Assembly: GCA_024695225.1 (NCBI GenBank)
Contig: JAILIO010000300.1
Coordinates: 1-6,030, forward strand
Length of the DNA stretch: 6,030 nucleotides
DNA from: Lachnospiraceae bacterium
Lineage (GTDB): Bacteria; Bacillota; Clostridia; Lachnospirales; Lachnospiraceae
Reading direction: 5' to 3'
Made by a program: the position numbers and the translations under genes
The notes under the pieces: model-generated
What the model saw: the letters and a program-made list of their open reading frames with translations, nothing else
Database searches by the model: none
Told to the model about the DNA's origin: nothing
Shown: piece after piece, positions 1 to 6,030 of the stretch
How positions within the stretch are numbered: position 1 is the stretch's first letter
Layout of the letters: each line of letters starts with the position of its first letter

Positions 1-1
1 C

Positions 2-544
2 ATCGTTCAGGATGAGTGGATCGATTTCAGAAAGACAGCCTACAGGTTCCCCAACGGAAAGATATATGAACCTTTCTACACGTACAGCAGAAGGAATTAT
101 GTTGTGATCGTGGCCTCAGATACGGAGGGCAGATATATCTGCGTAAGACAGTACCGCCAGGGGATAGGGAGGGTCACCATCGAGTTCCCCGCAGGCGGCA
201 TCGAGCGAAAGGACGGCAAAGAGTACGGCGGAAATGAGGACATGTCTTCCGAAGATGCATTGGAAGCCGCAAAAAGAGAACTCATGGAGGAAACCGGTTA
301 CAGTTCGGATGACTGGAAACATCTTTTGACCGTTCCCTCAAATGCTACCATCGCCGACAATTACGCCCATATTTTCATGGCCCGGGGCTGCAGAAAGATA
401 TCAGGACAGTCACTGGACGAGATGGAGTTTCTGAATGTCCAAACCTACAGCGGGGAGGATATAGAAAAAATGATATCTGAGGGGGAGTTCCCCCAGGCAA
501 TGCATATCACCGCCTGGCTTTTATCGCTGCGGAAAAACTCATAA
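2..544 (+). CDS. Nudix hydrolase, ADP-ribose pyrophosphatase-like (5' end missing)
   Basis: The frame is open to the left edge, so the true start lies outside the window; the GTG at 104 is internal, because family-like sequence (FPNGKIYEPFYT) precedes it. The 180 visible residues carry the Nudix signature. PAGG ends a beta strand near residue 65, Glu84 follows, and the catalytic helix is RELMEETGY at residues 92-100, whose glutamates would bind the metal. Family members of this type hydrolyse nucleoside diphosphates linked to another group, often ADP-ribose or ADP-sugars, in the cytoplasm. The upstream block with VRQYR and the EFPAG strand favours the ADP-ribose pyrophosphatase branch over MutT; the substrate is inferred. 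Oddity: 18 residues lie between the signature Gly65 and Glu84, where the classical box has 5. The tail (GEFPQAMHITAWLLSLRK) matches the usual C-terminal helix, so the 3' end looks complete. A hairpin follows 12 bases after the stop. Confidence 0.9.
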   Translation: MVQDEWIDFRKTAYRFPNGKIYEPFYTYSRRNYVVIVASDTEGRYICVRQYRQGIGRVTIEFPAGGIERKDGKEYGGNEDMSSEDALEAAKRELMEETGYSSDDWKHLLTVPSNATIADNYAHIFMARGCRKISGQSLDEMEFLNVQTYSGEDIEKMISEGEFPQAMHITAWLLSLRKNS

Positions 545-556
545 CAGTATATTCGG

Positions 557-590
557 GGCCGGTCGGCATAGACCGGCCATTTAAAACTTT
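557..590 (+). terminator. Candidate intrinsic terminator after the Nudix gene
   Basis: A perfect 8-bp stem, GGCCGGTC (557-564) and GACCGGCC (571-578), closes a 6-base loop GGCATA. The stem is almost all G:C and lies just after the stop codon. The following bases, ATTTAAAACTTT, are A/T-rich but do not form a clean T run, so termination may be partial. Position and stem strength support it; the weak tail lowers confidence. Confidence 0.6.
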
Positions 591-613
591 GGGCATAATG
601 GAGTGAATCGTGT

Positions 614-619
614 TACAAT
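614..619 (+). promoter_or_regulatory. Possible -10 element for the MATE-ATPase fusion gene
   Basis: TACAAT differs from the sigma-A consensus TATAAT at one position and lies about 145 bases ahead of the ATG at 764, after the Nudix hairpin. The best -35 candidate is TTGGGC at 589-594, a poor match with a 19-base spacer, so this is a weak call. If it is right, the transcript has a long leader containing repeated CACATG-like words at 640-692. Confidence 0.25.
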
Positions 620-750
620 AAACAAGTATGTGCCTGTAAACACATGTGAAAAACACATGAAAAAACATATGAGCCTGAAGAAGTACATGTGTCTGCAATA
701 TATGTACAGTCATATTTGATAATAAGAGCAAAAAGAGGAGATCTTCAAAA

Positions 751-756
751 AAGGAG
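751..756 (+). promoter_or_regulatory. Shine-Dalgarno site fixing the ATG at 764
   Basis: AAGGAG sits 7 bases before ATG 764. The reading frame stays open further upstream, to a stop at 647-649, and includes a GTG at 689. That upstream part encodes polar sequence unlike a MATE N-terminus and its GTG has no ribosome site, so 764 is the better start. Confidence 0.85.
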
Positions 757-763
757 AAAAGAT

Positions 764-2542
764 ATGAAGAAAGTAAGTTTCCTTACAGATTATGAACTGC
801 TTTCAAAACTGTTTTTCAGGCTGCTGCCTTTTCAGGTTATGCTCCTTGTGATCAACACCCTCAATTCCATTGTGGACACGCTTTTTGCCAGCAACTTCAT
901 AGGAAAGACTGCCATGAGCGCACTTGGTCTTTATGCACCTATGAATCATTTGCTCTTTGCCATGAGCATTGTCCTTGTCAGCGGGTCTCAGCTTATGATG
1001 GGGGAAGCTTTGGGGAGAAATCAGAAGGATCAGGTCAAGAAACTGTTTTCCGTGGATGTGTCCTTTGCGATCAGGCTTTCAGTGATCACAGCTGTACTGG
1101 TGGAGGTGGCAGTGCTGACCAACGCCACTAGTGTGCTTGTGAATACTCAAGAGGAACTGAGTGCTTTCAACAGTTATCTGCTGGGACAGTCAGTAGGGAT
1201 ACCGGCACTGGTGCTGGGACAGCAGCTCTTCGCTTTTCTGTCAATGGAAAACCAGACAAGGCGGACCATGATAGCAAGCCTGTGCTGTATCGTAGCAAAT
1301 ACCACAATGAATTTTGTTTTTGTGGTGATATTCAGGATGGGGACCTTTGGCCTGGGCCTGGGATCATCCATAGGGCTTTGGTTCTTCTGCATGGTCATGG
1401 CAGTCCATTACCTTTCGGGAAAGTCAGAACTAAGATTCACTTTAGGAGCATTCAATCTGGCCGACGCAAAGAGCATTTTCGTTCGAGGCTATCCCGGGGC
1501 CATATCCAGGTTCCTTGAGATGTTCCGCTGTGTGATAGTAAACGCTCTGATACTGGAGTTTGTGGGCGCTGTGGGATTGTCCTCATTTGCCGCATCAAAT
1601 TCGGTGATGGGACTGTTCTGGCCCATTCCCTTCGGGATGTGCGCGGTGCTCAGGATGATACTGGGGATCACCATCGGGGAAGAGGACCGCAAATCCATGA
1701 AGGACATCATGAAGATATTTCTCACCCGGGGGCTTATGCTGCAGTGTCTTGTCACGATATTTATCATTGTCATGGCAAAGCCATTTACCATGATGTTTTA
1801 CAGGGATCCGTCGGATCCGGTTTTTGATATGACAGTGAAGGCGTTCCTGCTGCTGCCTCTGTGCATGCCCCTTGCAGTCATCTCCCTGGGGATGACCGGC
1901 TACGCCCAGGCGGCAAGGCTTAAGAAGCTGTCCATAGTCCTGCCCATCGTCGACGGCGCAGTGGGTGTGGTGGCCTGTTCCATTATACTGATACCCAGGT
2001 TTGAGATGACAGGTCTTTATATCGCAAATATCCTGAACGGAGTGCTGTGTCTGATAGTGATACTGGTCTTTTGCATAATAAACTGCGGTCATTTCCCGAA
2101 AAATATGGAAGAGTTCCTGATGATCCCCGACAGTTTCGGCGCCAGTGAGAACGAGCGCATAGACATTGAGATCAGGGATATGAAGGGCGTCCTTGAAATA
2201 TCCGGCAGAGTCATCGATTTCTGCAGTGAGAGAGGGATCGATCACAGGAGATCCTGCTTTGCGGGACTTGCCCTTGAAGAGATGGCGGGGAATGTGGTCG
2301 AGCACGGCTTTGAGCCGGGAAAGAACGGCAATTATATAGATATCAGAGTGGTACATAAGGATGACGATGTCATACTGCGCATAAGGGACAACTGCAGATC
2401 CTTTGATCCCCTGAAACGTACCGAGATACATAAAGAAAATGACGTGACCAAAAATGTCGGTATCAGACTGGCTGTCGGTATAGCGAAGAAAGTAAATTAT
2501 CAGAACCTGCTGGGGCTGAATGTGACCACCATACGCATATGA
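764..2542 (+). CDS. MATE-family transporter fused to a C-terminal RsbW-like GHKL ATPase domain
   Basis: This 592-residue protein has two parts. Residues about 10-440 are a polytopic membrane region of MATE length, expected to have 12 helices; the first helix carries the family pattern NSIVDTLFASNFIG (31-47). MATE proteins export drugs or metabolites across the cytoplasmic membrane using a Na+ or H+ gradient. The last helix ends near VLCLIVILVFCII (427-439). A short linker leads to a cytoplasmic domain at about 466-592 with GHKL landmarks: an N box LALEEMAGNVVEHGF (Glu505, Glu506, Asn510, Glu513, His514), a G1-like box RDNCRSFDP (Asp542), and a G2-like GIRLAVGIAKK starting at Gly566. The Glu-Asn-Glu-His arrangement is that of anti-sigma kinases such as RsbW and SpoIIAB, not sensor histidine kinases. 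A plain MATE is about 450 residues. There is no internal stop or frameshift, so the fusion looks genuine. Odd point: Cys544 stands where the Gly of DxG normally is. Whether the domain binds ATP, phosphorylates a partner or gates transport is unknown. Confidence 0.88.
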   Translation: MKKVSFLTDYELLSKLFFRLLPFQVMLLVINTLNSIVDTLFASNFIGKTAMSALGLYAPMNHLLFAMSIVLVSGSQLMMGEALGRNQKDQVKKLFSVDVSFAIRLSVITAVLVEVAVLTNATSVLVNTQEELSAFNSYLLGQSVGIPALVLGQQLFAFLSMENQTRRTMIASLCCIVANTTMNFVFVVIFRMGTFGLGLGSSIGLWFFCMVMAVHYLSGKSELRFTLGAFNLADAKSIFVRGYPGAISRFLEMFRCVIVNALILEFVGAVGLSSFAASNSVMGLFWPIPFGMCAVLRMILGITIGEEDRKSMKDIMKIFLTRGLMLQCLVTIFIIVMAKPFTMMFYRDPSDPVFDMTVKAFLLLPLCMPLAVISLGMTGYAQAARLKKLSIVLPIVDGAVGVVACSIILIPRFEMTGLYIANILNGVLCLIVILVFCIINCGHFPKNMEEFLMIPDSFGASENERIDIEIRDMKGVLEISGRVIDFCSERGIDHRRSCFAGLALEEMAGNVVEHGFEPGKNGNYIDIRVVHKDDDVILRIRDNCRSFDPLKRTEIHKENDVTKNVGIRLAVGIAKKVNYQNLLGLNVTTIRI

Positions 2543-2550
2543 AGCTGCTT

Positions 2551-2662
2551 ATGAAATGCTGCATATGGAATGATACAGATGAAATGATACAGATGAAATG
2601 ATACAGATGAAATGCTGCAGATGAAATGCTGCAGATGAAGTGCTGCAGATAAAATGCCGGTG
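2551..2662. repeat. Array of 14-bp direct tandem repeats between the two MATE genes
   Basis: Eight consecutive 14-base units can be read. Units at 2579 and 2593 are identical (ATGAAATGATACAG), and the unit at 2565 differs from them at one base. Units at 2607 and 2621 are identical (ATGAAATGCTGCAG), and the unit at 2635 differs from them at one base. The edge units at 2551 and 2649 are more diverged, and a still weaker copy overlaps the upstream stop codon near 2539. The core at 2565-2648 is thus two 42-bp blocks of three units, differing in ATGATACAG versus ATGCTGCAG. Because 14 is not a multiple of 3, the + strand meets ATG AAA TGA in every frame, so the array is not coding there. It could be slipped-strand expansion, a protein-binding array or a transcribed spacer; the sequence does not decide. 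Confidence 0.92.
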
Positions 2663-2767
2663 ATGACGAGCCGTCATGCGCAAACTGTGATGTGACAGCC
2701 ATGTGAAGGGCATTATGATATCACCCCGGGATAATGAGATCGCAGGGTCTGATATTTAACTGTAAAC

Positions 2768-2772
2768 AGAGG
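2768..2772 (+). promoter_or_regulatory. Ribosome site supporting the TTG start at 2783
   Basis: AGAGG lies 10 bases before TTG 2783, a longer than ideal spacing. The first in-frame ATG, at 2819, has no purine-rich site before it and would remove the LFEK segment that commonly precedes MPV in this MATE subgroup. An in-frame TGA at 2750-2752 rules out a start much further upstream. Confidence 0.6.
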
Positions 2773-2782
2773 TTTTGTACAA

Positions 2783-4174
2783 TTGGAAGACAGATCAAAG
2801 AGTTATCTGTTTGAAAAGATGCCTGTGGGGCAGGCTCTGAGAAGTCTCGCTGTCCCCACCATTGTCAGCCAGATAATAAGCCTGATCTACAGCGTTGTGG
2901 ACGGGATATTCATAGGACAGACAGGGGACGCTTACAAAACGGCGGCTGTTTCCCTGTGCCTTACGGTCTTTTTGATGACCATATCCTTCTCCAATCTCTT
3001 CGGAGTCGGGGGAGGAAGCCTTATGGCAAGGCTTATGGGCCAGGGCAGAGGTGACAGGGCTAAATGTGTTTCCGCTCTTTCGTTTTACGGCGGGATCGGG
3101 ATCGCATTATTATATTCCCTGCTGGTGGGTATCTTTATGGACCCGCTCCTTCATTTTCTCGGTGCATCCGAAAACACCGTGGGATATGCCAGGCAGTATC
3201 TGATGGTAGTGGTGGTTGCGGGAAACCTGCCGGTGATCCTGTCCGGGATCATGTCACACCTTATGAGAAATATGGGATATTCCAGGCAGGCAGCCATGGG
3301 ACTCAGCATAGGAGGCGTCCTGAATATCCTCCTGGATCCTCTGTTCATGTTCGTACTTCTGCCCAAAGGCATGGAAGTCCTGGGGGCTGCTCTGGCAACC
3401 CTCATATCAAACTGTATAGGTTTCCTCTATCTGCTGGTGATCATGTTTAAGATAAGCAGGACCTCGCCCCTGTGCATGGATCCAAGGGAACTTAAGAATC
3501 TCACTCTCGGGGAGGTCAAACCCTTCTTCAGCGTGGGTGTTCCTTCGGGACTTTTGACAGGACTCTTTGATATAGCAAATGTAGTGCTGAACATCCTGGC
3601 ATCCGGACACGGGGATCTGGAACTGGCAGCCATAGGCATAGTAATGAAGGCGGAGCGGCTTCCAAATGCCATCAATATCGGGATCTGCCAGGGAATGCTT
3701 CCGCTTGTGGCATACAATTATGCCTCCGGCGACCACAAGAGGATGTCATCAGTTATATCTTACACTCTGAAGGCAGGGCTTGCGGTGTCCTTTGCAGCCA
3801 TTCTGATCTTTGAATTGTTTGCGGATCCGGTCTGTTCTGTCTTTTTGAATACCAGGGCAGGCGACGATGCGGTGGCCGCCGCCACAACGGTGATCCTTGC
3901 GGGAAATTTCATGAGGATCAGATGTCTGGCTTCCCCGGTGCAGTTTTTGAATTACAGCACATCCTTCTCCATGCAGGCGGTGGGATACGGGAAAGGCACT
4001 ATCGTCCATGCAGTGTTCAGGGAACTGGTGTTTTACATTCCAATGATGTTTGTGCTGAACCGTTTGTTTGGGGAATACGGGCTGGTAAGCGCTCTGGTGG
4101 TGGGTGAGGGCGCAGGGGCTGTATTTGCCATGCTTTTATTCAGACACTGGAAGAAGAAAAATGTATCTGTCTGA
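2783..4174 (+). CDS. MATE-family multidrug/metabolite efflux transporter
   Basis: The 463-residue product has the standard MATE length with no added domain and is expected to span the cytoplasmic membrane about 12 times as two bundles of six helices. The N-terminal pattern LAVPTIVSQIISLIYSVVDG with FIG just after it (residues 22-45) is typical of the clostridial MepA/NorM-like MATE group, whose members exchange Na+ or H+ for cationic drugs or metabolites. The second half opens with FFSVGVPSGLLTGLFDIANVV, the pseudo-repeat of the first helix. Substrate cannot be told from sequence. It is clearly different from the fused MATE upstream, so the pair is not a recent duplication. Translation starts at TTG, which may keep expression low. 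The stop is 15 bases before the lipoprotein start, indicating co-transcription. No convincing promoter was found in the preceding gap. Confidence 0.92.
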   Translation: MEDRSKSYLFEKMPVGQALRSLAVPTIVSQIISLIYSVVDGIFIGQTGDAYKTAAVSLCLTVFLMTISFSNLFGVGGGSLMARLMGQGRGDRAKCVSALSFYGGIGIALLYSLLVGIFMDPLLHFLGASENTVGYARQYLMVVVVAGNLPVILSGIMSHLMRNMGYSRQAAMGLSIGGVLNILLDPLFMFVLLPKGMEVLGAALATLISNCIGFLYLLVIMFKISRTSPLCMDPRELKNLTLGEVKPFFSVGVPSGLLTGLFDIANVVLNILASGHGDLELAAIGIVMKAERLPNAINIGICQGMLPLVAYNYASGDHKRMSSVISYTLKAGLAVSFAAILIFELFADPVCSVFLNTRAGDDAVAAATTVILAGNFMRIRCLASPVQFLNYSTSFSMQAVGYGKGTIVHAVFRELVFYIPMMFVLNRLFGEYGLVSALVVGEGAGAVFAMLLFRHWKKKNVSV

Positions 4175-4177
4175 CAG

Positions 4178-4184
4178 AGAGGAG
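4178..4184 (+). promoter_or_regulatory. Shine-Dalgarno site for the lipoprotein gene
   Basis: AGAGGAG lies 5 bases before ATG 4190, within the 15-base gap after the MATE stop codon. This favours 4190 over the second in-frame ATG at 4205, and both would keep the signal peptide intact. Confidence 0.75.
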
Positions 4185-4189
4185 ATCTG

Positions 4190-6025
4190 ATGAGAAAGAG
4201 GATCATGAAAATAAAAACCGGGTTATTATTTACGCTGCTGGCCCTGTGCATCTCTGCAGGGGCTCTGGGAGGCTGCGGGAAAAAAGCAGAGGATGAGTCC
4301 GCAGCAGAGCGGGAGACTGAAAGCCGGGAGGAATCTGAGGAAGAAACCGAAGAAGAGACCCGGGAGCGAAAAAGGGACAAAAATGTCTTAGATATAGTCA
4401 AGAGGACTGAGGAGTCCGAAACGGAAGAGACGAAGGAAAAGAAAGAGTCCAAAGAGTCCAAAGAATCTGAGGCAAAAAAGGAAACCGTTGAGGCGGTGGA
4501 GACCAGAAAGGTGATGGACAATAACGGCGGCTATTTTGTGAAGATGAGCGACGGTATTTATTTCCATGATTACACTGCTGACGCGTTTGAGGAGTACGCT
4601 CTCGGCGGGGATTTTATGTCCTGCATGTCCGTGAAAAATGAAGAGAACGGGGCCTATGTGGGAAAGGTGGAATGCAGCCCCGCAGATACCGGGGGAAACA
4701 CCCTGTGCAGATATGATGAGAGCACAGGCAAGGTGACCAGGCTCTTCGACGACGGCTGCACCGGAAAACTGTACTGGTGCGGAGACCGGTTCTACTGTGA
4801 CCGGGTGCGGAGAGACGGGGAGAGAGTTTGCACGGTTTCTCTGGACGGCACCATGAACATCCTGGGGAAGGGCAGGGTCGCCGCTGTGTCGGATGACGGG
4901 CAGTACATAGCGCTCTGGAAATACGAGGGGGCAGATCTCCTTGAGATATATGGAAATAAGGGCGAAATGCTCTACAGCATCCCCTATGAAGACAACAGTT
5001 ATGTGAATTTCTGCGGGATGTCCGGCGGGAGTGCTGTATATCTGTATGTAAAAAACGGCACCGCTCTGCTTTGCAGCAATGACGGAAAAACCGTGACAAC
5101 CATTGGGGCAATACCAAAGGAGTGCACCTACGGCATGCCTGAGGTCAAACAGTTTGTCACGGATGGCACCGGGGTTTACTGTGTGGTTGCCTGGTATGAA
5201 GGCAATATGGCAGCCCTGGCTGACTATATGATCATAAGAGGTGAGGTGGGAAAACAGGATTCCTTCAGTCTGATACAGCAGGGTTACAACCAGACTCTTA
5301 TGAGATCGGTCTCTGAATACGAGGTCCCCAAGATTGTGGTGAATAACGGAAACGTAAGTTATGTGAGCATGCTCCCCGGGGAGGTGGGCCTGTCCGGATC
5401 GTATTACGGGAGTCTCCTTTGGTACAAGGCCCAGAGCGGAAGCACCACCCTTGTGGAAAATTTCCTGCCATGGATGGACAGGGATCGTCTGAGACTCCAG
5501 GCAGCTGAGGTCGCAGGTGATTCGGCCTATCTCCTGGTGGCATCCTCGGAGAGGGCATCTGGGGAGGATTACGGCTGGAGACAGTCCTACAGATTCCTGG
5601 ACATGTACTATATCCGGGTTCCGCTGAGCAAAAGTTCCACTGCCCAGACCATCACAGGACCTGACTGGACAAAGGCTGTCAGCTTTTATTCAAAGGGCTA
5701 TACCCCTTTTATCGGGTTCTGGAGACAGAGTGCCATGGATGCCGGGGACGGAGAGAGAGAAGATCCTGTGGAAGGTTCCTGGATAGAGTTCACAAAGGAA
5801 CAGACCGCCGGGATCTCAAACGATGATTACGAAAACACTTTCAAAATAGGAGCCTATTCAGGGGATGATGGGTGCTACATAATCGGAGAAGGGGATAATG
5901 AGGATCAGCTGGAGGCAAAGATCGTGGACGGGGAACTTGTCATAACCGTGACCCAGAACGAGAACAGCGATAAGGGAACGGAATACGCAGTGTGGACTGC
6001 CTACTATAAGCTTACAAACAGCTGA
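4190..6025 (+). CDS. Predicted surface lipoprotein with acidic linker and Cys-rich beta-strand-rich domain, function unknown
   Basis: I do not recognise the family of this 611-residue protein. A basic start (MRKRIMKIK), a hydrophobic segment at 11-28 and a lipobox LGGC at 26-29 mark a lipoprotein signal peptide; Cys29 would be lipidated and anchor the protein outside the membrane. Residues about 31-110 are a low-complexity linker with 27 Glu between residues 34 and 104, including three KES repeats, probably an extended charged stalk. From about 114 the sequence shows short alternating strands with recurring DGT/DDG/NDG turns (for example SLDGT, SDDGQYIAL, SNDGKTVTTIG), which suggests a beta-propeller; that fold is inferred. 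Eleven cysteines fall at residues 145-331 and one more at 562. Residues about 526-609 (EGSWIEF to YYKL) may be a small separate beta-barrel-like domain. It follows the second MATE gene closely and is probably in its operon, so it could assist transport or sense a ligand at the surface; this is speculation. Confidence 0.85.
   Translation: MRKRIMKIKTGLLFTLLALCISAGALGGCGKKAEDESAAERETESREESEEETEEETRERKRDKNVLDIVKRTEESETEETKEKKESKESKESEAKKETVEAVETRKVMDNNGGYFVKMSDGIYFHDYTADAFEEYALGGDFMSCMSVKNEENGAYVGKVECSPADTGGNTLCRYDESTGKVTRLFDDGCTGKLYWCGDRFYCDRVRRDGERVCTVSLDGTMNILGKGRVAAVSDDGQYIALWKYEGADLLEIYGNKGEMLYSIPYEDNSYVNFCGMSGGSAVYLYVKNGTALLCSNDGKTVTTIGAIPKECTYGMPEVKQFVTDGTGVYCVVAWYEGNMAALADYMIIRGEVGKQDSFSLIQQGYNQTLMRSVSEYEVPKIVVNNGNVSYVSMLPGEVGLSGSYYGSLLWYKAQSGSTTLVENFLPWMDRDRLRLQAAEVAGDSAYLLVASSERASGEDYGWRQSYRFLDMYYIRVPLSKSSTAQTITGPDWTKAVSFYSKGYTPFIGFWRQSAMDAGDGEREDPVEGSWIEFTKEQTAGISNDDYENTFKIGAYSGDDGCYIIGEGDNEDQLEAKIVDGELVITVTQNENSDKGTEYAVWTAYYKLTNS
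4442..4468 (+). repeat. Three in-frame 9-bp repeats encoding Lys-Glu-Ser
   Basis: AAAGAGTCC occurs twice in a row, followed by the variant AAAGAATCT, giving KESKESKES at residues 85-93 of the lipoprotein. The unit keeps the reading frame, so copy number could vary without breaking the gene and would change only the stalk length. Confidence 0.8.
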
Positions 6026-6030
6026 CAAAC

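Noticed and set aside
689..763. Upstream GTG start for the fusion gene, adding 25 residues
   Set aside because: There is no ribosome site before GTG 689, the added residues are polar and unlike a MATE N-terminus, and AAGGAG is ideally placed before ATG 764.
1595..2431. Long open frame of 278 codons on the minus strand inside the fusion gene
   Set aside because: Its translation is rich in His, Gln and Asp with no family pattern, and it lies wholly antisense to clear MATE and ATPase coding sequence. It is a codon-bias shadow.
2551..2662. CRISPR array
   Set aside because: The units are contiguous 14-mers with no spacers, and no cas gene is present.
2663..2677. Hairpin ATGACG-AGC-CGTCAT as a terminator for the fusion gene
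   Set aside because: The stem is only 6 bp and is followed by GCGCAAACTG rather than a T run. It is a possible small hairpin but not a credible intrinsic terminator.
2463..2702. Minus-strand open frame across the 14-bp repeats
   Set aside because: The array lacks stops on that strand simply because of its unit sequence. The translation is repeat-derived and overlaps the 3' end of the fusion gene.
2686..2706. TGTGA words resembling a CRP-type site
   Set aside because: The words are direct rather than inverted, with no matching TCACA half-site at the right spacing.
4033..4521. Minus-strand open frame giving a Ser/Phe-rich protein
   Set aside because: It is the antisense reading of the Glu/Lys-rich linker of the lipoprotein, where GAA/GAG/TCC codons read as Ser and Phe. 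No ribosome site or family pattern supports it.

Overview
The window looks like chromosomal DNA from a low-to-mid GC Bacillota, most likely a gut or rumen clostridium of the Lachnospiraceae type. The grounds are strong AGGAG-type ribosome sites, frequent AGA/AGG arginine and ATA isoleucine codons, one TTG start, a roughly even base composition, and MATE and Nudix proteins of the kind common in that group. The taxonomic call is inference; no rRNA or marker gene is present.

All genes read rightward. (1) Positions 2-544 hold the 3' part of a Nudix hydrolase resembling ADP-ribose pyrophosphatases, cut off by the left edge and followed by a GC-rich hairpin at 557-578. (2) Positions 764-2542 encode a 592-residue protein in which a 12-helix MATE transporter is fused to a C-terminal GHKL ATPase domain of the RsbW/SpoIIAB (HATPase_c_2) type. 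(3) The 240-base gap that follows contains an array of 14-bp direct repeats, arranged as two 42-bp blocks. (4) Positions 2783-4174 encode a second, ordinary MATE transporter of 463 residues that starts at TTG. (5) Fifteen bases later, positions 4190-6025 encode a 611-residue lipoprotein with a long Glu/Lys/Ser linker and a cysteine-rich, beta-strand-rich outer domain.

The second MATE gene and the lipoprotein gene are probably co-transcribed. The fused MATE gene sits between two non-coding gaps and may have its own transcript. The Nudix gene looks functionally separate. The most unusual items are the transporter-ATPase fusion, with a Cys in place of the usual Gly of its G1 box, the 14-bp array between the two MATE genes, and the cysteine-rich lipoprotein of unknown role next to a transporter. 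None of these can be called a new system from sequence alone. The window has no phosphatase or STAS partner for the ATPase domain, no mobile element, no CRISPR array and no RNA gene that I can recognise.
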